Made by a program: the position numbers and the translations under genes. From Gemmatimonadaceae bacterium (GTDB lineage: Bacteria; Gemmatimonadota; Gemmatimonadetes; Gemmatimonadales; Gemmatimonadaceae), in contig JADZCT010000033.1 of NCBI GenBank assembly GCA_020851455.1, positions 1 to 64,000 of the forward strand: a stretch of 64,000 bases of DNA, read 5' to 3'. Below the pieces are notes generated by a model. It did no database searches, was not told the origin of the DNA, and saw only the letters and a list, made by a program, of their open reading frames with translations. Positions 16,743-26,246 of the stretch are shown here, piece by piece. Numbering within the stretch: position 1 is the first letter of the stretch; every line of letters starts with the position of its first letter.

Positions 16743-16844
16743 CCGGGCGCAAAGCTGGCGTTGGCCCGTCGCGCACCCGTAATTACACGGTGGCGCCGTC
16801 CCCACGGTGGCCACCCGTTGCCCCCTCGCCGACGGAGGTTCCCG

Positions 16845-18152
16845 ATGCAGACGTCCCGACGATCCTTCGTGCGCGGCCTCGCCGCGGCGGGCGCAGTACT
16901 GCCCGGTTTCGCGGCGTTTCGCGAGGACGCGTTCGCGCGGCTGTTTCGCGCGAACACCATCGCGGGGAGCCGCGGCGCGGCATCGGTGGCGGAGGACGAA
17001 CTCTACTGGGCGGAGATCCAGCGCGCGTTCGACGCCGACCGCACGATGATCAACCTGAACAGCGGGGGAATTTCGCCCACGCCCAGCCACGTGCTGGAGC
17101 AGATGTTCCGCGACTTGCGGTTCACGAACGAACTGCCGGTGGAGCACATGTGGCGCGTACTCCAGCCGCGGATGGAGTCAACGCGGCGGGAACTCGCCAA
17201 AGAGTTTGGCTGCGATACGGAGGAGATGGCGATAGTCCGGAACGCCAGCGAGGCGCTCGAGATCATGATCTACGGGCTCGACCTCCAGCGCGGCGACGAG
17301 GTCGTGGTGACCAACCAGAACTACGGGCGGATGATCACGACGTGGCAGCAGCGCGAGCGGCGCAACGGGATCGTCCTCAAGCAGGTGTCGTTCAAGGGTC
17401 CGCCGCCGTCGGATGACTACATCGTCGGACAGCTCCGGGCCGCGCTCACTCCGCGCACGCGAGTACTCGAGATCCCGCACATAACGAACCTCACCGGCCA
17501 GGTAATGCCGGTGCGGAAGATTATGGATCTTGCGCGGCCGCTTGGCATCGAGGTGTTCGTGGATGGCGCGCACGCCTTTGGCCACTGGCCGATGAAGCGC
17601 GACGAGCTTGGCGTGGATTTCTACGGGACGTCACTGCACAAGTGGATGCATGCCCCGATCGGCGCCGGATTTCTCTACGTGCGGAAGTCGAAGATCCCGA
17701 AGCTATGGCCGCTCATGGCGGCGGCGGAGGCGCAGGCGGGCGACATCAGGAAGTACGAGGAAATCGGCACGCACCCGCAGGCGAACTTCAATGCGGTAAG
17801 CGCGGCTCTTGCCTTTTCGCAGGGGATGGGGCTCGACCGGAAGATTGCCCGCCTGCGCTACCTGCGCGACAGATGGGCAAAGCGGCTACTGTCGGAGAGC
17901 GACCGCGTGCACGTGCTGACGGAACTCGGGCCGGACAAGAGCGGCGCGATCTGCCTGTTCAACGTGGACGGGCTCGACCCCGTGAAACTCGGCGGCTGGC
18001 TTCTGGCGAACCACAGGATCGTGAACACGCCGATCGTGCACCCGGAGTTCAGCGGGATTCGCATCACCCCCAGCATTTACACGTCGGTCCAGGAGATTGA
18101 CACGTTCACTGACGCCGTCGGTAAGGCGATCAAGACCGGAATCGCATCGTAA
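16845..18152 (+). CDS. Tat-exported aminotransferase class V-fold protein
   Basis: 435 residues from ATG 16845, with GGAGG upstream. The N-terminus QTSRRSFVRGLAAAGAVLPG is a twin-arginine signal. The rest is a fold-type I PLP enzyme of the cysteine desulfurase/isopenicillin-N-epimerase-like class: cofactor-binding Asp240 and His243 in VFVDGAHAFGH, Schiff-base Lys266 in FYGTSLHKWMHAPIG. The family catalyses racemisation, desulfuration or transamination; the exported members are poorly characterised. It is followed 11 bases later by the EVE gene. Tat export means it folds with PLP before crossing the membrane. Confidence 0.87.
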   Translation: MQTSRRSFVRGLAAAGAVLPGFAAFREDAFARLFRANTIAGSRGAASVAEDELYWAEIQRAFDADRTMINLNSGGISPTPSHVLEQMFRDLRFTNELPVEHMWRVLQPRMESTRRELAKEFGCDTEEMAIVRNASEALEIMIYGLDLQRGDEVVVTNQNYGRMITTWQQRERRNGIVLKQVSFKGPPPSDDYIVGQLRAALTPRTRVLEIPHITNLTGQVMPVRKIMDLARPLGIEVFVDGAHAFGHWPMKRDELGVDFYGTSLHKWMHAPIGAGFLYVRKSKIPKLWPLMAAAEAQAGDIRKYEEIGTHPQANFNAVSAALAFSQGMGLDRKIARLRYLRDRWAKRLLSESDRVHVLTELGPDKSGAICLFNVDGLDPVKLGGWLLANHRIVNTPIVHPEFSGIRITPSIYTSVQEIDTFTDAVGKAIKTGIAS

Positions 18153-18163
18153 CAGGGTACCCC

Positions 18164-18808
18164 GTGGAAACGAAGAAGAAGGCACCAACCGGAGGGAGGG
18201 CCGCCGCGGCCGTGAAGCCAGCCGTGGCGACGAAGGCCGCGAAGCCGCGCGCAGAGCGCGCCGCAGACGATGCCGACCTGACTGAGCGCAACCCGGACTA
18301 CGCGAAGGGCAAGTGGGCATGGGTGTTCAAGCGCCAGCCGGGCGAAGTGCGCTACTGGCTGGTGAAGACGGAGCCCGAGGTTTTCTCGTTCGATGACCTG
18401 CTGCGGCGCCATGGGCGCACGACTTGCTGGGACGGCGTGAGGAACTATGCCGCGCGCAACTTCCTGCGCGACGGGATGAAGCTCGGCGACCGGGTGTTCG
18501 TCTACCACTCGGGCACCGAGACGCCGATGATCGTTGGCGAATGCGAAGTCGCGCGCGAAGGGTACGTGGATCACACGGCGTTCGACGCCAAGCACCGGCA
18601 CTACGACGCGGAGTCGAAGCCCGGGGAACCGACGTGGTACATGGTTGACCTCCGCGCGGTGGCGCAGTACACGAAGCCGGTGACGCTCGAGCAGGTGAAG
18701 CTCAAGCAGCCGCTCAAGGACATGGCGCTCGTGCGAATCAGCCGCCTTTCGGTGAGCCCCGTGACCGAAAAGGAATACAAGGTGATTCGCGCGATGGCCG
18801 GGCAGTGA
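18164..18808 (+). CDS. EVE-domain protein with basic histone-like N-terminal tail
   Basis: 214 residues from GTG 18164. Residues 1-45 are a Lys/Ala/Arg tail (METKKKAPTGG, AAAVKPAVATKAAKPRAERA) like bacterial histone H1-type tails. Residues ~60-214 are an EVE domain: RYWLVKTEPEVFSFDDLLR, CWDGVRNYAARNFLRD, DRVFVYHSGTETPMIVGECE, YVDHTAFDAKH. EVE (PUA-like) domains bind modified nucleobases in DNA or RNA. Stand-alone bacterial EVE proteins have an unknown target; the tail would give nucleic-acid affinity. Convergent with the next gene across a hairpin. Confidence 0.88.
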   Translation: METKKKAPTGGRAAAAVKPAVATKAAKPRAERAADDADLTERNPDYAKGKWAWVFKRQPGEVRYWLVKTEPEVFSFDDLLRRHGRTTCWDGVRNYAARNFLRDGMKLGDRVFVYHSGTETPMIVGECEVAREGYVDHTAFDAKHRHYDAESKPGEPTWYMVDLRAVAQYTKPVTLEQVKLKQPLKDMALVRISRLSVSPVTEKEYKVIRAMAGQ

Positions 18809-18809
18809 T

Positions 18810-18833
18810 CCTGGCGCGCCTCACGCCGCCAGG
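18810..18833. terminator. Shared hairpin between convergent genes
   Basis: Arms cctggcg and cgccagg with a 10-base loop lie in the 31-base gap between the converging EVE and decarboxylase genes. No T-run is present. Confidence 0.4.
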
Positions 18834-18839
18834 GACCGC

Positions 18840-20321
18840 TCAGGACCGGGGCGCGACACCCGACTCCACCTCGGCGCGAACCACGCTGAGGCCCACCAGC
18901 AGGGTTTCGTAGTCGCCCCACATGCTGCGGTGGTTGGAGCAGGCCACGCGCATCACGTAGCGCCCATCCAGCTGCGAGCCGCTGATGACGGCGATGCCGG
19001 ACTCCTGGATGCGCAGCAGAACTTCCTTGTTCAACGCATCCTGCGCTTCGGGGCTGAGCGATGGCGGTGCGAGCCGGAAGCAGACGACGTTCAGCGATAC
19101 CGGCGCCGCGACGACCATGTCTGGGATGTCGGTCACACGCCGCCCGAACTCGCGCGCCTGCTCGACGTTCTGCTCGATGACCGCGCCAATCGCGTCCACG
19201 CCGTGGGCCTTGAAAGCAAGCCACGCCTTGAGCGCCTTGAAGCCGCGCGTGAGCTCGATGCCGCGGTCGGAGAAGGGCAGCCCGCCGGCTATGACGCCGC
19301 GCCCTTCGTCCCGGAGGTAGCTCGGCGTCACGGCAAAGGCGCTTTCGTGCACCGCCCGGTCCTTTACGAGGACGCAGGCAACCTCGTAGGGCAGGTACAC
19401 CCATTTGTGGAGGTCGAACGCGAGTGAATCCGCGCGTTCCATGCCCGCGAGCAAGGGTCGGAGCGCGGGCGAGAGCGCCGCGAGGGCGCCAAATGCGCCG
19501 TCCACGTGGAACCAGAGGTCTTCCTGCGCGCAGAAATCCGCGAGCGCAGGCAGGTCGTCAATCGCGGCTGAGTTGACCGTGCCTGCCGTGCCAATGACGC
19601 ACATGGGGCGTGCGCCCGCCTTGCGGTCGGCGGCAACGGCGGTGGCGAGGGCGCCTTTGTCCATCCGGAAGGTTCCGTCCACCGGCACACGCCGGAGCGA
19701 CGCGTTGCCCATCCCGAGAACCTCGACGGCCTTCTGCGCCCACGAATGCACTTCAGCCGAGGCGTATACCGTAAGCTGCGGCCCGGCACGCATTCCGCCG
19801 GCCCGCACGTCGAAGCCTGCCTTGGCGTGGCGTGCGACGGCCAACCCGATGAGGTTGGCCATGGTGCCCCCGCTCATCATTATGCCGCTCGAGTCAGGCG
19901 GGAAGCCCATGAGTTCGGCGAGCCACTCGATGACCTTGAGTTCCACAAGCTTCGGGGCCTGGTTCGCCCCGGCCATGTGAGCGTTCATTCCCGCGGCGAG
20001 CATGTCGGCCATCATACCGAGTGGCGTTCCGGGCCCCTGTATCCATCCCCAGAAGCGCGGGTGCCGGTTCCCGTTCGTGTATGGAAGCACATGCTCGAGG
20101 AAGGCGTCGTATGCGGCGTCGCCCTGCGGCTGATGCGGAAGCGGTTCCGCCGAAATAGCGGCCTGCGTCGCTGGCGGAACCGGTGTCCAGGGCGGCCGTT
20201 CGCGGAGCGTACGAAGCTGCTCGATCGAGTCGTCCACCATGCGGTGCGCGAGGGTGCGGAATGCGTCCCAATCGGCAGGGTCGAGGGTCCGCTGGCCCGC
20301 GTAGGTCGTTGGCTCACTCAT
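18840..20321 (-). CDS. PLP-dependent group II decarboxylase (aromatic/diaminobutyrate type)
   Basis: A 493-residue decarboxylase. Substrate region HPRFWGWIQGPGTPLGMMAD near 87, glycine motif MMSGGTMANLIGL near 148, stacking His192 in SAEVHSW, Asp274 in FHVDGAFG, and Schiff-base Lys306 in AFDLHKWVYLPYE. Group II enzymes remove the carboxyl from aromatic amino acids, glutamate or diaminobutyrate; sequence alone does not fix the substrate. Full length, ATG start at 20321. It stands alone, transcribed toward the EVE gene. Confidence 0.9.
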   Translation of the reverse strand: MSEPTTYAGQRTLDPADWDAFRTLAHRMVDDSIEQLRTLRERPPWTPVPPATQAAISAEPLPHQPQGDAAYDAFLEHVLPYTNGNRHPRFWGWIQGPGTPLGMMADMLAAGMNAHMAGANQAPKLVELKVIEWLAELMGFPPDSSGIMMSGGTMANLIGLAVARHAKAGFDVRAGGMRAGPQLTVYASAEVHSWAQKAVEVLGMGNASLRRVPVDGTFRMDKGALATAVAADRKAGARPMCVIGTAGTVNSAAIDDLPALADFCAQEDLWFHVDGAFGALAALSPALRPLLAGMERADSLAFDLHKWVYLPYEVACVLVKDRAVHESAFAVTPSYLRDEGRGVIAGGLPFSDRGIELTRGFKALKAWLAFKAHGVDAIGAVIEQNVEQAREFGRRVTDIPDMVVAAPVSLNVVCFRLAPPSLSPEAQDALNKEVLLRIQESGIAVISGSQLDGRYVMRVACSNHRSMWGDYETLLVGLSVVRAEVESGVAPRS

Positions 20322-20428
20322 ATCGTGAAGACTACGCGGTGGGCCGCGGCTGCGGTGGCCCTCCTGCGACGTGAGCTGGGAGCCGCGGCGTCACCGTGAG
20401 TGCGCGCCGCGGCTCCTCGGTGCCGCGC

Positions 20429-21820
20429 TCAGCGCAGGGTGGCCTTCTCGAGGCGGACGTCGCCCTCTCCGTCGCGCACGCCCATGAATACGACGCCGCC
20501 CCTGGCAAACCCGGCGATCACGCGCCCCGGCGGCAGCAGCACGCGGTCGGTGAGCTTTCCCTGGCCGTTGACGATGTCGTAAACGGATCCGCCATCGTAC
20601 ACGTTCGTGGTTCGGATCCAGATGTTGCCGTCTTCATCAGCGCGCACGGATCCGGCCTCGAACGGCGGGGCGTAGTCCGGAAGCTCCGATGGCTTGACCA
20701 TGTTGACAGGCGGCAGACTGATGCCGGCCGCGGCTCCGCCGCGAGCTGGAGGGGCATTGGCGGTGCCGCGCGAGGATCCGCCGCTGCCCATGCGGACCTC
20801 CGCCATCCCGCCCATCACGCCGCCAAGGTCGCTCGCCATGGCATCAATCGCCGCCATCCCTCCCTGCTGAACACGCTTCTGCACGTCTTCGCGCATCTTC
20901 TCCAGGACGGCGCGCGTGGAGTCTATGTAGGCCGTCTTCGCGGAGTCGTCGAGGTGACGCCAGGCGAACGGCACCTTGCCGGATGACGCGACCTTGCCGT
21001 CGGCGTCCACCCAGTCCACGTGGTAGTCCCGGGCGCGCACGACCGCTACGCGCCCGTCGGAAGTCACGGCCCACGCATCCAGGTACTGCATCGGGTTGAT
21101 CGTGGTGGAGATGCTCATGCGGCCTTCCGGCGTCTGTCTCACCGAGATGTCCTGCTTTTCCGTCTTGTACCAGATGAGTGTGTCAACCTTGCGCGTGGCG
21201 AGGTCAATCCGAAGCAGTGCCGCGGAGTCAGGTATGGTCGGCATCATCATTCCGCCTATGCTGTTGGCTGCGCCCGGCGGTGCCTGCTTGATCTGGATAT
21301 CGGGGCGACCGCGGTAGACGAGGCGCCCCTGGGCGTCGAACCCCGGAGTGCCATTCGGCCCGCCGATCAGGTAGCTCGCTTCCTGCGGCCGCGGAATGGA
21401 CATGACGCGCGCGACCTTGCCCTTTCCGTCGAGCACGAGCATCGAGAGGGAGCTCGGGTCCACGAAGAGCGTGGAGTCACCCTTGTAGGCGATGAGCCCG
21501 CCGGCGCGAGAGCTGTAGGCATTGGCCGTGGCGCTCGTTGTGTCGGCGACGACGGTGAAGGACGAGAGCGACGGATCGAACAGCGCGACCTTTCGCCCGC
21601 GGTTGTCGTTGACGAGCACCCTGCCGTCCGGCAGGGCGCGCACCTGCGACACAGCGCCGAGCAGCTCGGCGGAGGCCGCGACGACCTTGCCCAGCGGGCG
21701 GATGGGGGGCATCGAGGAAGGCGCGGCGGTGGACTGGGCGCGCGCCGCCCGTGCGGCGCACACCGCGACGGCCGCGGCGAATGCGGCCCGTGTGATCTGC
21801 ACCGGAAAGTGGCTACGCAT
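20429..21820 (-). CDS. Exported six-bladed-propeller-like protein, TonB-receptor operon partner
   Basis: 463 residues from ATG 21820 with GGAG 7 bases upstream (ORF extends to 21850). A signal peptide (AAFAAAVAVCAARAARAQ) is followed by propeller-like strands (VSQVRALPDGRVLVNDNRG, KVALFDPSLSSFTVVAD, LDAWAVTSDGRVAVVRARDY, VRADEDGNIWIRT, VIAGFARGGVVFMGVRDG). A charged insert rich in Gly and Met sits near residue 330. Such exported propellers are common in this kind of genome but uncharacterised. It lies 26 bases after the TonB-receptor-like gene on the same strand. Confidence 0.75.
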   Translation of the reverse strand: MRSHFPVQITRAAFAAAVAVCAARAARAQSTAAPSSMPPIRPLGKVVAASAELLGAVSQVRALPDGRVLVNDNRGRKVALFDPSLSSFTVVADTTSATANAYSSRAGGLIAYKGDSTLFVDPSSLSMLVLDGKGKVARVMSIPRPQEASYLIGGPNGTPGFDAQGRLVYRGRPDIQIKQAPPGAANSIGGMMMPTIPDSAALLRIDLATRKVDTLIWYKTEKQDISVRQTPEGRMSISTTINPMQYLDAWAVTSDGRVAVVRARDYHVDWVDADGKVASSGKVPFAWRHLDDSAKTAYIDSTRAVLEKMREDVQKRVQQGGMAAIDAMASDLGGVMGGMAEVRMGSGGSSRGTANAPPARGGAAAGISLPPVNMVKPSELPDYAPPFEAGSVRADEDGNIWIRTTNVYDGGSVYDIVNGQGKLTDRVLLPPGRVIAGFARGGVVFMGVRDGEGDVRLEKATLR

Positions 21821-21846
21821 CGCTATGCTCCGTTGAGGGGGGGTAA

Positions 21847-24800
21847 TCACCTGCTGATCATCATGACGCTTGTCGCAGCCCCGCCGGCCGTGCCGACGCC
21901 GGCGAACGGCGATCCGGCCGCTCCGGCGGTACCAGAACGGATTGACGCGAGGTACCGCTGGTCGAGGTAGCTCGTCACGAGCGGCGGCAGCTTGCGCCGC
22001 TGTGCGTCATCGAGGAGGCCTTTGACCTGCGGCGCGAGCCTCCTGAGGAGATCTACGGACCCTTCGCGGCCGCTCTTGTACACGCGGTACGCTGCTCCCT
22101 CGTCGTACTGGTCGGGGAGCGCGGCGAGCGACTTCACGATGGGCGACCAGATGGAGTCGAGGCGGATCATGTACCATCGGTTGAGCGTTGCAAGACTGTC
22201 TGCCTGCTTGCTGGTGAGTTGGAGTGAATCCGACTGCCGCAGGATCGTGGCAATGGGATTCGCGAGCCCCCCGCCGGTTGCGTAGATGCTTTTGAGTACT
22301 GATTCCGAGAGATGGGGGCCGTCCGAGCGGCGCCCGATGTTGAGCTGCTGGGTGAGGGCCTGCTCCTCGCGCGTAGGGCCGAGGTCGAAGCGGAACATCG
22401 CGGTCGCGACGACCGGCGTGCGGAAGGGGGTGAGCTGGGGGCTCGTGGCGCCGAAGCGCTGGTTGACGACGTAGCTGAATCGCTTGTTGGCCGCATCGAA
22501 GCCGCGGACGTAAAGGAGGTTCGGGTCGGGAATGGCGTTCTGGCCCCACCCGCGCAGGTGGTTGTCGCCGTTGAGCAGGAGGTCGGCGGCGCCGAGCGGG
22601 TTCTGCACCGAGAACGAAATGTTGGCGCGTTGCGGCATGCCGACTTTCACGGGATTGAACGAAATGGACAGGTTGGCCTGCGCCGTCCATGGGCCCTCGC
22701 AGCTGTTCCGGCCAGCAACGGTGCCGACCTGCCGGCGCAGGCAGTCGCGCACGTACGAGGGGGCAGAGCCCATGAGTGCCGACATTGCCGCGCCAAGGGC
22801 TGGGTTGGCTGCGCCTGCGCCGAAGATGAACGCGCGGTCGTTGGCGTACCCGTCGCCGTTCACGTCGGCCGCGACGAGCGGGGTGAAGGGAGTCCCCGAG
22901 CGGAAGGTGCCAAACCATGTCAGCCGGATGAGGTCGAACGCGTTGTAGTTGAGGAGGTACTGGATCTGGTGTCGCGAGTCGAGGCTAGCGCGCGACCACT
23001 GGTAGTCGAGGGGGTTGCCGGCCGTGTTGCCGCCGAAACCGCGTGTTCGCTCACGCACGGTCGTGTACACGTACGAGAGGTTCCATTGAAATGCGCTGCT
23101 GAAGTTGAGCGGGGAGAGCGAGGCGCGGAACTGCCGGCTTTCCGAACGCAGATCCGACCTTGACTCGGTAACGCGGTTGAACAGTTGCGAGACGCGCGCT
23201 CCGCCCGGAGCGATGCCGCCCGTCTGCGGTGATATGCCCGCAACCTGCACGTAGACAGGACGGTCGGCTTCGTCGGGGAGGGTGAATCGCTGGACGGGGG
23301 CGAAGTTCAGGTCCAGGGAGCCGCCCTGGTTGAGGTTGAGAGAGTACGTGACCTCGAACTGGCCATTGAAACGGTTCCCGAGGATTGCGCCGCTCCAATT
23401 CAGGTTCGACCGGATGCTGCGCGGGGCCGCGTAATCCTTCGCGAAGAGCGAGACGTTGGGGGCGGTGCTGGCGAAGGCGGTGCCAGTCGAGCCGTCAGCG
23501 CACTGGCTGGGTGGCGCGGCGCCCGCCGCGTAGCCTGGCCACGCGGGCGCTGGTGCGGCTGCACCGGTGCAAACAACCTGCTGGAGTCCGGTTGCGAGTC
23601 CGGTATTGTCGAGCGCGGCGCCGGTTGCCTGCACGCCGGGCGTCCCCTGAAAGACACCAACGCCGCCGCGCACCGTGGCGCGCGGGCCCCGGAATGCGCC
23701 GAGGAAGCTGCCGACCTGCGCGGCGGTCCCGTAGCTCCACGAGAACCCGACGCGCGGGCTCACGTACAAGCGGTTGGGCACGACGTCGTTTCTCGCGCCG
23801 AACAACTGCTCGACCTGCGCGTTGAACGCCGGCCTTGAATCGAAAGCATTGCCGTCGAGCCGCACGCCGTACTGGACCTGGAAGTTGTTGCTCCCGCGAT
23901 ACGAATCGCCGAGCGAGACCGCGCCGACAACCTGGCTCCCGTCGCGTGCGCGGGGCTGCAGTGTGCGGGTGTACGACAGGGGCCGCCCGGCCTGAAGGTC
24001 GGCGAGCGAGTTGAAGGTGAACGTGCCGAGCCGGTTCAGATTCTGGTCGAGCGCGTACGAATCGCGGCGGAGCTCGGTGGATAGCTTGATCCGGTGCTTG
24101 TTGTCCTCGCTGAACCACGAGAGGAGATTCGTGAGGCCCGCGGTGCGATTGGAGGCGCTCGACCCGAGCGCGGCATTGCCACCGAATGCCACGTACTTCA
24201 CGCCGCTTGCTCCGCTCGCGAAGTCCGAGTTGATCAGCACGGAACCGCCGGGCATCAGCAGGTAGGGGTCGGACGAAGCATTCGATCCGGAGACGCCTAT
24301 TGACGTTTCGCTGAGGATGCCGACCCCGAAGTATGTCGAGTGGCGGAACTGCGCACCGGTGTTCCATGACGTCCGGTCGCCGCTGTGAGCGGGCAGTTCG
24401 TTGGTGAGGTTGGAGATCGGCGATATGCGGTTCCACGAGCCGGTAAGCGTGACGTTGTACGCCGAGCCCGCGCGCGAGCTCGGGGGGGCGAAGTCGAACG
24501 AGCCGAGCAGCGATCCCTGGTCGGTGAGCCGGTCGTTGGGCAGGCGTCCGGCAACCGCTGGCACACCGAGTGTGTTCAGGGTGCGAAGCAGCCGCGTGAC
24601 GGAATCAGCTGCTATCCCGCTGGTCTCGAGTCCAAGCGGATCGGTGTTCAGGAGCGTCTGGAGGTCATTCGACCTGCGCCCAAGCTGGTAGGCCAGGTTG
24701 AAGAACGACTCGTTGTACCTGATTGGGCCGGACAGCCGTCCGCTGAGCGACAGGTTGGTGTACTGCTGGCCAAGTGCCCGGGCCGCCTGGTCGGTCCACT

Positions 24801-25572
24801 GCATCTGGGGGGCGTCGGCGTTGAGACTCGCGGTGCGGACCTTGAAGTTGGTGCCGCTCTGTGTACGCAGGCCGAACGTGGCGCCGCTGAAGCCGCCGCG
24901 GGACACATCGTACGGCGCGGACGACAGCATCGAGCTCACGACCGCATCGCGCGGGATGTCGGCGCCGCCGAAACTGAGGCCGTTCAGCGTCGTGGAGTTC
25001 TGGCTCGGGTCGAGGCCGAGCACGGAGAATCCCGACGGATCGCCATCGGCGCCTGGTATCAGCAGCGTTCCCGGGAGTGAGGCAGCCATTGCCGCAAGGT
25101 CGCCCTGCTGGGCTGCCGACAGCGCAGACTGGTTGACCTGCTGCTCGGCTCCGCCAATGTCGGCGGAGATGTCGTTCCGGTTTGGCCGTGCGCGCTCCGT
25201 TGCCTGCACGCGGACCTCGCCGAGGGCTTGGATTGCGCGCGACATCTTCGCGTCGGCGACCAGGATCTCCTCGTCGGCCACGCGCTTGATCTCGAACCGG
25301 CGCTGCGCGAGCCCGATCGAGTTGAAGGTCACGAAGTAGTCGCCATCCCCCCCGGGGAAGGTGACGGTGTAGCGCCCATTCTGATCCGTGCGCGCCGACC
25401 GGCTCACGGCGCCGGAGATCGTCGTGACCGTAACCTGTACGGCCTCGAGTGGCTGATTTTCGGGTCCTGTTACGCGCCCCCGGATGATGTCAACGCCTTG
25501 GGCAACGGTAGTTCCGAATGGCACGGCAAGGAGCGCCAGGGTCAGCAGGGTCGCGAAGCGGACAGTGCGCAC
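21847..25572 (-). CDS. TonB-dependent-receptor-like outer-membrane barrel with carboxypeptidase-regulatory domain and C-terminal helical extension
   Basis: About 1241 residues from GTG 25572 (frame open to 25698). Signal peptide FATLLTLALLAVPFGTTVAQ, then a carboxypeptidase-regulatory-like Ig domain (IIRGRVTGPENQPLEAVQVT, TDQNGRYTVTFPGGDGDYFV), a plug-like segment (DPSGFSVLGLDPSQNSTTLN) and a long barrel ending near FDLGPTREEQAL. After the barrel come ~170 residues of charged helices with LTSKQADSLATLNRWYMIRL and LDDAQRRKLPPLVTSYL, recalling the LTxxQ motif of Spy/CpxP proteins. It ends SVMMISR, without a terminal aromatic residue. It may import or export an unknown ligand; a propeller partner follows. 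Confidence 0.82.
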   Translation of the reverse strand: MRTVRFATLLTLALLAVPFGTTVAQGVDIIRGRVTGPENQPLEAVQVTVTTISGAVSRSARTDQNGRYTVTFPGGDGDYFVTFNSIGLAQRRFEIKRVADEEILVADAKMSRAIQALGEVRVQATERARPNRNDISADIGGAEQQVNQSALSAAQQGDLAAMAASLPGTLLIPGADGDPSGFSVLGLDPSQNSTTLNGLSFGGADIPRDAVVSSMLSSAPYDVSRGGFSGATFGLRTQSGTNFKVRTASLNADAPQMQWTDQAARALGQQYTNLSLSGRLSGPIRYNESFFNLAYQLGRRSNDLQTLLNTDPLGLETSGIAADSVTRLLRTLNTLGVPAVAGRLPNDRLTDQGSLLGSFDFAPPSSRAGSAYNVTLTGSWNRISPISNLTNELPAHSGDRTSWNTGAQFRHSTYFGVGILSETSIGVSGSNASSDPYLLMPGGSVLINSDFASGASGVKYVAFGGNAALGSSASNRTAGLTNLLSWFSEDNKHRIKLSTELRRDSYALDQNLNRLGTFTFNSLADLQAGRPLSYTRTLQPRARDGSQVVGAVSLGDSYRGSNNFQVQYGVRLDGNAFDSRPAFNAQVEQLFGARNDVVPNRLYVSPRVGFSWSYGTAAQVGSFLGAFRGPRATVRGGVGVFQGTPGVQATGAALDNTGLATGLQQVVCTGAAAPAPAWPGYAAGAAPPSQCADGSTGTAFASTAPNVSLFAKDYAAPRSIRSNLNWSGAILGNRFNGQFEVTYSLNLNQGGSLDLNFAPVQRFTLPDEADRPVYVQVAGISPQTGGIAPGGARVSQLFNRVTESRSDLRSESRQFRASLSPLNFSSAFQWNLSYVYTTVRERTRGFGGNTAGNPLDYQWSRASLDSRHQIQYLLNYNAFDLIRLTWFGTFRSGTPFTPLVAADVNGDGYANDRAFIFGAGAANPALGAAMSALMGSAPSYVRDCLRRQVGTVAGRNSCEGPWTAQANLSISFNPVKVGMPQRANISFSVQNPLGAADLLLNGDNHLRGWGQNAIPDPNLLYVRGFDAANKRFSYVVNQRFGATSPQLTPFRTPVVATAMFRFDLGPTREEQALTQQLNIGRRSDGPHLSESVLKSIYATGGGLANPIATILRQSDSLQLTSKQADSLATLNRWYMIRLDSIWSPIVKSLAALPDQYDEGAAYRVYKSGREGSVDLLRRLAPQVKGLLDDAQRRKLPPLVTSYLDQRYLASIRSGTAGAAGSPFAGVGTAGGAATSVMMISR

Positions 25573-25799
25573 GGGATAGGAAGTGGCAGGGTCTGGGGAG
25601 GAAACGTGCAGGCAGGCTGCTCGCCTGCTTAGAACGCGCCCACCAGCATAAGGGTTTCCCCGCTGGAAGTCAGCTACCGATATACCGCATCCGGCCACAA
25701 ATCAGTGCATTCGCCGATGGCGAACCTCAGGCCAGCGGGGTACTGTACATTTTCCACTCGCCAGTGCGGCATGTCACCCTTCTTCGCAGCGGGTATAGC

Positions 25800-26246
25800 A
25801 TGAACCGTAAGATGCGTATCTTCGCCACCGCGGCTTTGGTCTCCGCGGTCCCGGCCGTCGTGTTGTCGCAGGGCCGCGAAGTGGTGACGACTGGGGGTCG
25901 CGGGAGCCCGACGCTCTCGACCGCCGTCAAATCCGGAGGGATCGTCTACGCCAGCGGGCAACTTCCCGCCGGCACGTATCGTGACTCCAGCATCGAGGCA
26001 CAGACCGCGAGTGCGCTCGAGAACGTGAAGCGTGTGTTCGAGGCGGCGGGGACTTCCATGGACCAGGCGGTGAAGTGCACCGTCTTCCTGGTGGACCTGA
26101 AGGACTTCCAGGGGATGAATAGCGCCTACGCCAGGTACTGGTCGCCCGAAAAGCCCCCGCCGGCGCGTTCCACCGTGGTGGTAGCCGCCTTGGTGGTGCC
26201 GGGCGCCAGGCTCGAGGTCGAGTGCATGGCGGCGATACCCAGGTAG
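25800..26246 (+). CDS. Exported RidA/YjgF/UK114-family protein
   Basis: 148 residues from ATG 25800. Residues 1-24 are a signal peptide (MRIFATAALVSAVPAVVLSQ). The rest is a RidA fold: IVYASGQLPAGTYRDSSIEA, ALENVKRVFEAAGTSMDQAV, KCTVFLVDLKDFQGMNSAYA, and PARSTVVVAALVVPGARLEV with the conserved arginines. Cytosolic RidA hydrolyses reactive enamine/imine intermediates released by PLP enzymes; a periplasmic version has an unclear role. It is divergent from the TonB-receptor-like gene and stands before citrate synthase. Confidence 0.88.
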   Translation: MNRKMRIFATAALVSAVPAVVLSQGREVVTTGGRGSPTLSTAVKSGGIVYASGQLPAGTYRDSSIEAQTASALENVKRVFEAAGTSMDQAVKCTVFLVDLKDFQGMNSAYARYWSPEKPPPARSTVVVAALVVPGARLEVECMAAIPR

